Source: Adenophora triphylla var. japonica
Taxonomy: Eukaryota; Streptophyta; Magnoliopsida; Asterales; Campanulaceae
Assembly (NCBI GenBank): GCA_022495995.1
Contig: JAFEMH010002576.1
Location: forward strand, 62,001 to 126,000
Direction of reading: 5' to 3'
Length of the DNA stretch: 64,000 nt
Shown: in pieces, positions 45,301 through 55,482 of the stretch
Layout: each line of letters starts with the position of its first letter
Numbering within the stretch: the first letter of the stretch is position 1
The notes under the pieces: model-generated
What the model saw: the letters and a program-made list of their open reading frames with translations, nothing else
Databases searched by the model: none
What the model was told of the DNA's origin: nothing
Program-made: the position numbers and the translations under genes

Positions 45301-46580
45301 CCGATTGAATTCACGGAGAGACTGCTATAGATCGAATACGAGATAAACAATATTGAGGATCAAGTAAGGAATTTGGGTGGATGAAATGAAGGATTACATC
45401 GAGAAGCAAACCCTCCCGAGGATCCGGTAAAGGCTAGAGCCATCGAACGGTGTCCGCGAAATACCTCGTCCTCGATGGGGTGCTTTTCGGCGATCATTCA
45501 CCAAACCTTTACTAAGATGTGTTAAGACTCACATGGTCACCAACTTGCTCTATGAGGTTCATGAAGGAGTTTGTGGCGGACATCCAGTGCTCGCACCCTC
45601 TCGGACAAGATCAAATTCCAAGGATTCTTTTGGCCCACAATGAGAAGGGATGCGCGGGAGTATGTTAGAAAATGTGATAAGTGCCAAAGATTCGCGGACA
45701 TCCACTAGACTACCATCAACGGAGCGAGACTTTGGTAGTACCATCGTGGCCGTTTGATACGTGGGGGATAGATCTTATTGGACCATTTCCAAGCTGCTAG
45801 AGGAAGCATCAGTATCTTTGTGGTGGCCGTGGATTATTTCACCAAGTGGACGGAAGCAAAGGGCTTGGCCACTATTTCCGAGATAACACTATCGGTTTGT
45901 CCACGACCACATCTATTGTCGATTTGGGGTTCCCGAGCAATAATTTCGGATAATGGCACCCAATTCTCCGCAAAATTCAACTGCGGAATGTGTGAGAATG
46001 AAGGTGCGGCACCGTAAGTCCGCGATTGCCTATCCTCGGGGAAATGGTCAAGCTGAGGCTGCGAACAAGCTAGTCCTAACTGCCTTAAAGAAAAATTTGG
46101 AAGGACGAGGAGGACGTTGGTTGGACGAGCTCCAGATCGCATTATGGGTTGTCCGCGCACGATAAGAAATTCAACGGGAGAAACTCCCTTCTCGCTCACG
46201 TATGGGTCGAGAGGCAATGGCTCCGGTGGAGGTAGCCCTACCCTCGTACGGAGTCACATACTTCGACGAGTCTCAAAACGAGGCAAACGAGAAGATGTGA
46301 CACGGACGATCTCGAAGGAAAGAGAATGCGGGCACACGAAAAAATGGTGAACTACAAACGAAGCGAAGAAGCACCATGATAAAAGAGTAAATAAAAGGAG
46401 TTTTCGGTTGGAGGCTGGGTACTCGAAGCGTAGAGGTCCAAGGGACCCAACCTCGGGTTTCAACAAGTTTGTCCCCGAAATGGGAAGGTCCATATGAGGT
46501 TACAAAGATAGTCAAAGAGGGCACCTATATGTTGCGACCAAAGAGGGAGAAGAGCTTAAGCACTCTGGAATAGCGACCAC
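42400..46580 (+). pseudogene. pol: Tat-type pol, broken (protease, RT, RNase H, integrase)
   Basis: Protease lies around 42600-42900, with DLG at about 42624 and AILGVAARAELG further on. RT runs about 43299-44200 in several frames, including FSPEKEIAIKEEVEKLLKAG and YIDDMVIKTKENS with the catalytic YIDD at 43999-44010. RNase H appears near 44905 (LYVDGSAS). Integrase runs about 45480-46250, with finger remnant HEGVCGGH near 45560, core Asp in WGIDLIGPF (about 45764), Asp in DNGTQF (about 45949) and Glu in GNGQAEAANK (about 46050). At least eight frame changes or stops separate these blocks. Order and motifs place it in the Ty3/gypsy group, Tat branch. Confidence 0.88.
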
Positions 46581-47673
46581 CTTAAGAGATACTTCTTTTG
46601 AAGTCTTTTGTAATTTTTGGAAGGAGTATAGACTATATATATATAAGGGAGAAGTTATCATCATATTTTGATGCAAAAATCAATTCCCACCAGCCTAAAA
46701 AGCTAAGGTGGATGCCCGCGTGCGGATGCCGGTGAGTTCGAGAGCAACATATGAGCTCCTACTAACGATGCGCAAAGATATAAGGATCCGCATGCCTATA
46801 TATGTACAAAGATCCATTACGATCCGTACTATGATCGCGGGGAGGAATCTCTCCTGCTCGCGTGACACCACCAAAAACAAGTGGATATAGATGAACGTAG
46901 GTACAAAGGCCATGATGCCCGTGCCTACGGACTCTAGTGGGGACAATGACCTGAAGTCCGGACCCACTAATTGCGCGAAGGACCTCGTTAGGGCCGTTAC
47001 TCGCATGCCTGTATGTGACAAAGGCCTACATATAAGCCCGTTCACCAGATCGCCATGAGACCCTCACGAAAAACCCTAGGGAGTTTTGAATAAAGGGTCA
47101 AATAAGTGAGAACCTCCAATAAGGGGATACAGATGCCAGGGGGTTAAAGGGCCTCTATGCTAAAATATGCTCCTACCTTTCTGTTGCGCGGACAATAGCC
47201 TCACGGCCACCTTCTGCATGCCCTATGAAAGTATGCTTGCCTTGGCTACTTTTGACTTACACCACAGCTCGCAAGGCTGGGAATAAGTGTAAATGGAAGA
47301 GAGTGATCAAACTAGTTTAACAAAGCCAAATAGACAAACTGGGGTCAAGACCCCTAACTTTGCCACAAGGCTAAACAAACGCGATCATAGAAGAATAAGG
47401 CTGACTCTCACGAAAAACCTAAGGGTTTTTGAATAAAGAGTTAGGAAAACTCAAAAAATGCGGGCAGAGGGCCTACTAAGCTGCTGCCCGCAGAAGGAGA
47501 GTATAAAGTTAATTGCAAGTCAAAAACGCTGGAAAAAGTAATAGGCAAGAACGCAAGTACTGAGGTGCTCGAAAATTGCCAAACTACTCAAAATAGCCTA
47601 CGAGACAAGCAATTAAGATAAATAGTAAAGGAGCCAAGTGGAAAAAATTCTTCTATTCATGTTGAGGAAATAT
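46581..47673 (+). other. Spacer between pol and the antisense frame
   Basis: About 1.1 kb, GC-rich. The phrase GAGACCCTCACGAAAAACC/CTGACTCTCACGAAAAACC occurs twice (about 47055 and 47402), so part is an old duplication. No conserved frame on either strand. Confidence 0.5.
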
Positions 47674-50209
47674 TTACAAGGTTCCTACACTATTACAAAA
47701 AGGTCCTAATCTATTACAAACAAGAAAAAACAAAAATCCTATGCGAGGAGCTTTCTCCTTGGGCTCCTCGACGGCCGCTCCATCAGTGCCCACTCCTGGC
47801 TCCTCGGTGGCCGCACCCCCTGTGCCCGCGTCGGAGTCCGGAGTTGGGGAGGGCAGGCTGGTCTCCAGGGTCACCTCAGTATGAGGAGCAGCTTGTTGCT
47901 CGGCGGAGGCTGGTGCGGGAGCTGCCCGCCCGGGGAATAGATCTCCAAGGGCTGGTCCCCCTGGAAGAATCTGAGCCAGGGCATCCCCCATGGATAAAGG
48001 GTTGTCCCCGAAGCGCGAGCATCCGGTTCGGAGATCGGTCAGGCGGCGATCACTTCGGCCACCGGGCGAGAGAGGCCGGCGGAGAGATCCAAACCCTTGA
48101 CCTCTTCCTCGGAAAAGGGAACTAGCGCATGCCCGGGCACACACTCCGCATCAGTAGCAACCAGTGAGCCAATTACGGCCAACTGCTGCGCGGAGAACAT
48201 GCCCGTGGCCGCGAAGTTCCGGATTTGTGTCCGGACACCTGCCTCGTATTGGGCCAAGCACTCCGCGGTGAAGCTAGTCGAGTTTTTATACTCCTCTACG
48301 GCTTGCTCGCGAGCCTCGGCCGGCATCCTCTCCCTCTCCGGCTCAAGCTGCGTAAGTGGTAGCGGTTTCTCGGAAGCTCGTCGGCCTTAGCCTCCGGGAG
48401 TTCGACCGACTCCTCCGCGGCTCCCGGTTTGGTTGCGAGCTCTTCATTTCTTTGCTCCAATTTGGTTTTGTGCCGCGGAGCTCATTCCGTGACCCTTAGC
48501 CTTTTCTAGGCTCTGCTCCCGGCTCGGTCACCCGCTCTGGAAGCCACTTCGAGATCGGACTCCATGGTCGCGAACTCCTTTTCCTTGGCATCCGGGAGGG
48601 AGCTCAAAGTACCCACCTTCTCCTGGGCCTGCTCCGGTTCGCGGAGTTGCCCGCCGGGTCCTTGGTGTTCTTTGTCTAGCTCGGCGGACAGTCTCACAAG
48701 TCTCCGGAGCCTCGTGGCCTTGTTGCCCACTGCGAGGAAGAAGGTCGAGAATTAGGTGGAATTTCAAAGGCTAAGTAAGGGAGCCGGAAGAAAGGTCCCT
48801 ACCTCGGTAAGGGCAACCCCAATGTCCCCCATCGTCGGGCGTGCGTTTTCCTTCTCGGCCACCTGGTGGTAGAAGTCGAGGCGAAGAGCCGGTTGATCGG
48901 CCCAATGCCCACGCGGAAATTTTGGGCGAGCCAAGACATACTGAGTCCACCCCGATAATGGCGGGCACGTCCCCACTGCTTCCTTTTCTCCCATGCCTCC
49001 TCGCGGGTGGCCAAGGAGGAAATCGGATAAGCCACCGAAGCAAAGTGTCCGCGGCGGAGGAGCGATGAGTGGAGGTAGTGGCGGCGGTTGGAGGGCTACG
49101 GGTATCCCCCACTTTTTGGGTCTTCGAAGACCTCTCCTGTGCGTCGAGTCGGCATCCCTCTCGGGTCTCTTCTTGGGTGCTCCTGGTTGTGCCGGAAGCA
49201 ATAGTGCGGCCAGGAGATGATGCCGGACAGCGGTGGGTGGTGGAGGACCCGGGGAGGTGGAGCGAGATTCCCGGTCTTGAGAATAATTCGGGGAGCGGGT
49301 AGAGTATCCCCGGTTTTCTGCTCGCAACGAGCACGGTCTTGTCCTTTGTGGGAACCCCTCCCATCTCATTACGCCTCTTAGGGCAGCTTCTTTGTTGGCC
49401 TTCATGTTCTTGGCCTTCAGTTGAGCAGCGCTTAGTGGAGGAGCCATCAGAAGTTGTACAGGTCCGGATCTACTCTGGAGGGAAAGAAAAATGGTTAGCA
49501 AAGCAGTTCAAAAAATCAAAAGCAAAGTAAATTGGCAAACAGTTTCATAGTGGAATCAGAGACCAATTATTTCGGGGGGATCGCACTCAGCGCCCAGCAT
49601 ACAGGTCTTACGATGCGCCTCGAAGCTGGTAATGTTCGTGCACCCGCCAATCGGGGTCGCGGGCGAGAGGCTCTATTACTACTGCAGGGGCATGTGGGCG
49701 CCCTCCTGCGAGCCACCCCGAGTAGATCGATGAGGGCTCATCCTCCACTATGGCGCCCACGTCATATACGGGCTCATCCCCGCTCTCCAAATCTTTGGGC
49801 CAGGTATTTCTCTAGGGCGCAGCGCAGAGTATCGGCAGAGGAAGGGTCTGGATAGCTACTCGCGGCCACCTTCATCGGGACTGGATTTGAGGGTTTTGAG
49901 AAGGGCCATCCAAACCTAGACTCAATGACCAAGATGTCCCTCTGGTTCCATTGGTCAAATTTATTTGAGGGAGGAGAGAAGGTTCGGGTAGAATAATTCC
50001 TAGCCTTCAAACTCAAAATATTGCGGGCGATGCGGATTACGGTAGTAAGCATAAAGCCCGGCCAGGGTAGGTTCATAGCCTTGGAATCTGCAGACCGCGA
50101 TAAAGGAGACAATGGCCCGGATGGCATTGGGAGTCAGTGCGTAGAGCGGGCGGGAATTAAACTCCGAGAAAGAAATAGAAGAAGGGTCCAGGGCGGCCTC
50201 AATCCGTTC
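47674..50209 (-). pseudogene. Downstream remainder of the antisense frame of the Tat-type element
   Basis: After the stop at 50210 the same frame continues and encodes TPNAIRAIVSFIAVCRFQGY and LAGLYAYYRNPHRPQYFEFEG (about 50110-50020). This matches the pattern of the 'putative gypsy type transposon' domain known from plant antisense frames. Further blocks on the - strand are a Pro/Arg-rich stretch (49501-48764), a coiled-coil-like stretch (about 48730-48510) and a C-terminal block with EEYKNSTSFTAECLAQYEAG (48326-48039), ending near 47674. Stops and shifts separate them. Some gaps may be introns rather than damage, which I cannot settle. Confidence 0.6.
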
Positions 50210-51244
50210 TCAAGCTGGGCTCCATAAAAATGCGAGCCTATTGTCCTCGCGGACATCAGCTACTGTCTCTGGCCGCAGTTTGTCCTTGTCCTTCAGATGA
50301 ATATGTCCTAAGGTGCGGACACGGTAGGCGTTGCGGTCCACATTATACACTTCGTATATGTCCTCCTCCCAATCAATGGTGGCCACCTCCTTGGCCTTCT
50401 TGCGGCCACGGCCAGGATTCACCTCCCTAGCTGGCCTCTTGCCTTTGTTTCGGGCAGGGGCCACAATCACTTCCTCCTCCTCCTCGGAGTCAGAGCTCTC
50501 GAAGGCATCCACTATATTGGTGGTCTCAGCGGCCTTCTTGGAGGTCCCCGCTACCCTCCTATCCCCCTCTCCTTGGTCATCTTCTTCGGTCTCCGAGCTC
50601 GAGGAGCCAAAGAGACCGGTGGGGTCACCACGGGCAGGGGCCATCTCCGATTCAACCTCACCGGATTCAGTGGTCTCAAAATTCAGAGGCTCAAGTTCCT
50701 CGCTGCTGCTCAGCTCAATTGTCCTCGCCCTGGGGGCCGCGGGCACAACGGGGGGAAAGATGGTCCTTATGGGCAGAACATCTAAAGGGTCATTCAAGTC
50801 TGTGCCCGGTGCCCGCGCAGCATTGGTTTGTTCAGGATCCATCAGTTCGCACTTTTCCCAGTCACAAACTACTTCGGGGACGCGAATCGCTCTCCTCACT
50901 AGTTCAATGGCGTTCAGAGCCGATCCTCTCTCGCGGGGAAACCTGCACAAAACCCCCATCACAAAATTTCTCAGCCTACTGGTATCCCCCAACACCAAAA
51001 CATCACCGTTCCTTTTTACCCTTTTATCCTTGGCCTCCCACAACCGGGGTGGGACAAAAGGCCCCCATTGGGATTTTTCGCAGAAATACTGGAAGCACTC
51101 AAGGGATAATCTAAGCCACCCATGGCCTACCTTCCTAAATATCCCCCCTGTCCGTTTACAAACTGCAAACGGATGCTGAGTGCTCCCATCTCCTAATTCT
51201 ATGGGACGGCGGGGTCCAAATTCACGAGTGGTCATCTCGTTCAA
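50210..51244 (-). CDS. Antisense open reading frame (aORF) of the Tat-type element, N-terminal part
   Basis: 344 codons, ATG at 51244, stop TGA at 50210-50212. Residues 1-130 form an ordered-looking region (GHGWLRLSLECFQYFCEKSQ, LWEAKDKRVKRNGD). Residues 175-265 are acidic and Ser/Glu-rich. A basic block follows (KGKRPAREV, GRKKAKE) that could act as a nuclear localisation signal, then DWEEDIYEVYNVDRNAYRVRT. The frame lies opposite to gag-pol, between integrase and the 3' LTR. A TATA box on the same strand about 180 bp upstream suggests its own transcript. Function of such frames in Tat elements is unknown. Translation seems to have continued past the stop in the ancestor. Confidence 0.65.
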   Translation of the reverse strand: MNEMTTREFGPRRPIELGDGSTQHPFAVCKRTGGIFRKVGHGWLRLSLECFQYFCEKSQWGPFVPPRLWEAKDKRVKRNGDVLVLGDTSRLRNFVMGVLCRFPRERGSALNAIELVRRAIRVPEVVCDWEKCELMDPEQTNAARAPGTDLNDPLDVLPIRTIFPPVVPAAPRARTIELSSSEELEPLNFETTESGEVESEMAPARGDPTGLFGSSSSETEEDDQGEGDRRVAGTSKKAAETTNIVDAFESSDSEEEEEVIVAPARNKGKRPAREVNPGRGRKKAKEVATIDWEEDIYEVYNVDRNAYRVRTLGHIHLKDKDKLRPETVADVREDNRLAFLWSPA

Positions 51245-51421
51245 AACTCAGAAAAGAAAAAATAGAAGGAGATGAAGAAGAAAAGCACCCAATACTTACG
51301 AGAGAAGGATTGAGAAAGGGATTCGGAAAGCACTAGCTTGGATTTCGCAGCAAGATTTCTCTCTCAAAAGCTCTCTGAAGGTTTGGAAACGGTAAAAAGG
51401 GTTTGAGGTTTAAGGGTTTGG

Positions 51422-51429
51422 TATTTATA
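51422..51429 (-). promoter_or_regulatory. TATA box of an antisense promoter inside the Tat-type element
   Basis: TATAAATA on the - strand in the context CTTATAAATACC. It lies 178 bp upstream of the aORF ATG, a plausible spacing for a plant leader, and is separate from the LTR promoter. Confidence 0.6.
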
Positions 51430-51810
51430 AGGCCTACCTATGCGGGTTAACCCGTTAACCCGTATTAATTAGCCCACAAATCCTACCTCGGACCATGAAC
51501 CGTTTCCAAACGTTTGAAAATTCAAAAATTAAATGCCTTTTGCATTTATTACCCCCCTTGGGTGAGCGACACGTACCCCTGACGTACCACTAACCCGTCT
51601 TTTCATCGCGAGGGGCCCACCTGTTAACCGGGAGGCACGCCATGCAAGGGACTACGTGTCACTCACTGGTGCCTCCCGAACGTTCCCATAGGCCCATGGG
51701 GCCAAGCAACAAGCAAGGAAAAACGCTAACACTGGTGCTCGCGCGAGGAGCAATTGAGGCAGACCGAGCTTCTAGTAGCTCCTCACTCAGACCATAAATA
51801 ATCACACTTG

Positions 51811-51824
51811 GAGCTAGGGGCCAT
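51811..51824 (+). other. Polypurine tract of the Tat-type element
   Basis: GAGCTAGGGGCCAT directly precedes TGATGAGC of the right LTR. Confidence 0.6.
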
Positions 51825-52651
51825 TGATGAGCCCGGATCTCTTGGGACCGGGCCCGCGCTCGGTCTAGTCCAAGGAACCGGTGACGTAGCGGTTCCTAGA
51901 CCGGGGAGGGAAGACCGCGGACAAATAGGCCACTTGTGGTCAAGACCGTGTCCCTCCTCGGTTCGTCCCAGTCGAGGACCCTTGGAACCCCGCTTTGGAT
52001 ACGTGCCCGCATGAGTCATGCCGCATTAACCGTGCTCGCGTCATATATCTTTGACCGCGGGCACAACGTTGACCGCGGGCATCTTTCTCGGTTAATGTCA
52101 AGCCTTGCGAGCAAGTTAGCTTGCGCTCGACGGGCCACTTGCCGGCTCCCCATCACGCATTCAATGCGGCTCGGTCCGGCGCCTACTATTCCATTTAATG
52201 CAATAAGCGGCTACACGGCTCATGTCCCTTTCGGCCATGTCCCACTGGACGATCAATGTTCCCTCCCGACGGGCCCAATTAGGCTGCGGACACGTGTAGG
52301 CGGTCAAATACCAAAGTGCCCCCTAGGGCTGATCTCATTGCTTACCTCAACAAGCACCATGGCATTGCCTATAAATAGAAGGCCTTTACCCCCTTGGGCA
52401 AGGTAAGTTCCATATACAATTGAGTAAGCTCTTTTACTCTCTAAACCTAAACACACACACTCCAAAGGTATTCAAAGCCTTATTACTCAGTATTCTTACT
52501 CTCACACCCGAGGGCCTGAGTTGGAGTAACGTCCAACTTTGACCTTAACGGTGCTTGTTTGTGTTGTGATCTAGGTACACAAAACCACCAAATATATCCT
52601 AGCCAGATATCCTTGAACCGCTCCTGACCCCGAAAAGCTGTGGCGTCATCA
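51825..52651 (+). repeat. Right LTR of the Tat-type element
   Basis: 827 bp, TG...CA. TATA box at 52370-52377. It differs from the left LTR by small indels and substitutions scattered along its length. Confidence 0.9.
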
Positions 52652-52667
52652 GATAATATTATGAATA

Positions 52668-52966
52668 CTCCCTCCGTCCCAGAAAATGCTTCACCTTTTA
52701 TCCAAAATGGCGTCCCGTTTGAAGCTTCGCCTTTCCTAAAATGGAAAAGTTTTATTAATATTCTATTATACCCACTCACTATTTCCTCCGCTCATTCTCT
52801 CTCTTAATTCACTATTACACTCACAACACTTTTTAAATTTACTATTTCCTCCACTAATTCTCTCTCCTATTTTCAAATTACACTCACAATATTTTTTCTT
52901 CCCACCTATTTCCTTAATTTGCGTGCCGAGCCAAAAATAGTGAACCATTTCCTGGGACGGAGGGAG
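52668..52966. mobile_element. Stowaway-like MITE, 299 bp
   Basis: Left end CTCCCTCCGTCCCAGAAAAT, right end CCTGGGACGGAGGGAG, TA on both sides. Same family and length as 10112-10410, opposite orientation. It lies 12 bp beyond the Tat element's duplication. Confidence 0.88.
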
Positions 52967-53541
52967 TAGTTTATTTTTGTCAAATTTCAATTAAGCTGAC
53001 CCAAAAAATTATAGATGCTACGTACTACTCTACTACTACTTCTTTAAAATTACTTCAAAATTACAGTACAAGTATATAGTCTTATGTGACACAAATATAC
53101 ATGATTTTTGAAGGTTCAATATTAAAATAAAATGCTAATGAAACTTAAATGTGAAATTTATCATATTGATCGATACGATTGAACTTTGACCTTCCATGCA
53201 TACAGAAACCCTGACCTTCCATATGGCGCCAAGCGGGCAAAGGAGCAACTTAATCGTTGCGCCAAGACTCGCCCTCTTTGTCCGAAGAGATTAATTAAGA
53301 AAAAGAAAAAAAAAAAGAAAGAAATGTGACCTTCCATATGGAGTAGGTAGCAGATTTGACTTTTATCGTAAGATGATTTACATTTTATAGTTTTATAACA
53401 CAAATTGAACACGAAAAATTTATAGTAACATGTTTTACATAATATTATATCCTATAGTTATATTAGGGATTTTGGAATGCTTTGTCTACTGCACAACCTC
53501 AAATCCGCCCTAAGCAAACGGTTCCCAAACAAAATGTCCTA
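52967..53541. other. Non-coding AT-rich stretch with a small retroposed fragment
   Basis: Contains the SINE fragment at 53227-53326. Nothing else is recognisable. Confidence 0.5.
53227..53326. mobile_element. Retroposed fragment of an Au-type SINE
   Basis: A 100-bp insert between direct copies of TGACCTTCCATATGG (53212-53226 and 53327-53341). It contains AACTTAATCGTTGCGCCAAG and CTCGCCCTC, the reverse complement of the Au SINE head, followed by an A-rich tail. The tail is on the wrong side for a normal SINE copy. Confidence 0.65.
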
Positions 53542-53710
53542 CCCTCTCCGTCCCTTACTTAAATGAATATCGAAAAAAGTTTCAAACGTGCTCTTGCTCT
53601 TGATTCCTAAATGAATCACTAAATGAATATCGATTTTTTTTTTCAAATTACTCATATAATAAAGTATAAGCAAGTAAAGCACCTTTTACGAAACTTTCTG
53701 ACGGAGAGGA
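53542..53710. mobile_element. Short Stowaway-like MITE
   Basis: Left end CCCTCTCCGTCCCTTACTTA follows TA; right end AACTTTCTGACGGAGAGG precedes ATA. Inverted match is limited to the ends. An internal AAATGAATATCGA phrase is repeated. Confidence 0.5.
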
Positions 53711-54429
53711 TAACAAGCTCAGGTATGTTATCGGATTCCGGTGAAGGGGAAGAGCCCGTGTCAACGATAATCGGAGGAGTAATCACTTGTTTTGCCGGAG
53801 AAGGTCTTTTAAATCCGGTAAAACCTATTGTCATTTACGTCCAAATTGATCGATGATCAGAATATCACAACCTAACACCACCCTAATGCATGCGCCACCT
53901 CAAAATATATATATATATATATATTTCAAAAACCTCCTTCTTGATTAATTATACCCTCGAAATATTTCAAAATTCAAACACCCTTAATCAAAAATGCTCT
54001 CTAAAAGCAACAAAATGCATGATTATTTCAAAAACCCAGAACAAATATTGATGATTTGGAAAACAAAACAAAACCCTAATCAAGAATTTGAATGAACAAG
54101 AACTTGAAGATGAGGGGGGAGAGAGAAAGGGGAATTAATGTGTGTTATTTAAAGGTGAATATTGAAGTAAGGGAGTGTTGTGAAATGTGTGTGGTATTAA
54201 TGAAGTGAAAAGAAATGGAAGGAAGGAAGAAGAGAAGTTTGTTGGGTAACAAATTCTACTAAAGAAGCTCCTTTATTTTCTCATGTTTTTTAGCTTAAAG
54301 TCTTGTTTGACTTGAAGGTTTCTTCTTGGGAATGAAACTTAACCAATTTATGTGCTCACCAAATCACAATAGATTTTGTATATGAGATATAGTGAGTGCG
54401 CAGATAATTTCACATCTGCCTAACGTATA
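53711..54429. other. Non-coding stretch
   Basis: AT-rich, with a (TA)n run at 53904-53923. A 77-codon open frame spans the MITE end and is not supported. On the - strand, several short CCCTTTCTCTCTCCC runs. No gene seen. Confidence 0.4.
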
Positions 54430-54713
54430 CTCCCTCCGTCCCGCTAATATTAGCACAAACACTGTTTACGCGGGAATTAAGGAATATGATATTTTAATAA
54501 AATGTTGTGAGTGTAAAAGAATGAGTGGAGAGAGAATGAGTGGAGGGTGTAATAAATTATAATGGTGTTGTGATTATTAAAATAATGTAGGAGAGAGAAT
54601 GAGTGGGGTTGGGTGAATATTTTATTAATATAAAGTTTCCTTTTTGGGAGTGTGCGGATATTAGCGGGACGCCCAAAAAGGAAAGTGTGCTAATATTAGC
54701 GGGACGGAGGGAG
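54430..54713. mobile_element. Stowaway-like MITE, first of a tandem pair
   Basis: Left end CTCCCTCCGTCCCGCTAATA and right end TATTAGCGGGACGGAGGGAG are perfect 20-bp inverted repeats flanked by TA. 284 bp. Confidence 0.92.
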
Positions 54714-54715
54714 TA

Positions 54716-55000
54716 CTCCCTTCGTCCCGGAACATAATTCACAAACACTGTTTGCACTGATTTTAAGAAGGGAGTATTATATTGAAAGTGTTGTGAGTGT
54801 AAAAATAAAATAGGAGAGAAAATGAGTGGAGAGAATAGTAAATTATAATGGTGTTGTGAGTATTAAAATAATGTAGGAGAGAGAATGAGTGGAGGGAATA
54901 GTAAAGATTCCTTTCCATTTTAGGTAAGTTTTAAATGTGTGAAGTAAGTTTTGGGACGCCCAAAAGGGAAAGTGTGAAGATTGTTCCGGGACGGAGGGAG
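54716..55000. mobile_element. Stowaway-like MITE, second of a tandem pair
   Basis: Left end CTCCCTTCGTCCCGGAACA, right end TGTTCCGGGACGGAGGGAG. It starts two bases (TA) after the first element ends. 285 bp, with an interior similar to its neighbour. Confidence 0.9.
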
Positions 55001-55007
55001 TATTCCC

Positions 55008-55194
55008 TTTTTTTTTTTTTTTTTAAGCAAATTTCGGTGTGCCAAGCGCTCCCCGCCTTACGGGGGTTGGGAGAGGGAACCATTTGCTAGAGCCTTCCCC
55101 TGACAATTGCCAAGAGGCTGTTCGCCAAGGTTCGAACCCGTGACATTATGGTCACCAAAAGAACAACTTAACCGTTGCGTCAAGGCTCGCCCTC
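55008..55194 (-). mobile_element. Au-type SINE
   Basis: On the - strand it reads GGGCGAGCCTTGACGCAACG, a B box GGGTTCGAACC, then CAGCCTCTTGGCAATT and a terminal A tail (T run at 55008-55024 on the + strand). This is the plan of the plant Au SINE. The right duplication CCTAACGTATATTCCCT is at 55195-55211. The left one is split: CCTAACGTA at 54419-54427 and TTCCCT at 55003-55008, with the two MITEs between. Confidence 0.9.
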
Positions 55195-55205
55195 CCTAAC
55201 GTATA

Positions 55206-55482
55206 TTCCCTCCTTAATTTAAAACAATTTGTCATTTTGTTCGTCTCATTCGAGTTAATACATCCTAAAATGACAAATTTATAATATTTTTATATTTAAT
55301 AAAACTCATTAGTCATACTCAGAACAATAATCCCTTTACTATTTCTCTCGATCATTATCTCTCATATTTTATTTTTCATATTTACAATATCTTCTACACT
55401 GATTCTCTAACCTCTTATTATAATTATATTTCTTAAACTCGTAATGAAAGAGAAAATTCTAAATCGAATGGAACGAAGGAAG
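55206..55482. mobile_element. Degenerate Stowaway-like MITE
   Basis: Left end TTCCCTCCTTAATTTAAAAC, right end GAATGGAACGAAGGAAG, both next to TA. It is older than the Au SINE, which inserted at its edge. Confidence 0.6.

Larger units (their letters stand above)
39638..52651 (+). mobile_element. Tat-type Ty3/gypsy retrotransposon with an extra antisense reading frame
   Basis: Runs from TGATGAGCCCGG to GGCGTCATCA, 13,014 bp, with the 5-bp duplication GATAA (39633-39637 and 52652-52656). LTRs are 839 and 827 bp. GC content is visibly higher than in the flanks. On the + strand, decayed gag, protease, reverse transcriptase, RNase H and integrase follow in the Ty3/gypsy order (integrase last). Between integrase and the right LTR lies about 5 kb, most of it coding on the opposite strand. 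Tat-lineage elements such as Retand are known for this antisense frame. Many stops and shifts in pol show it is dead, but LTR ends and duplication are intact. Confidence 0.93.

Noticed and set aside
50331..51179. 282-codon + strand open frame opposite the antisense frame
   Set aside because: Codon pattern and motifs favour the - strand; the + strand product is Ser/Pro-rich low complexity, a shadow.
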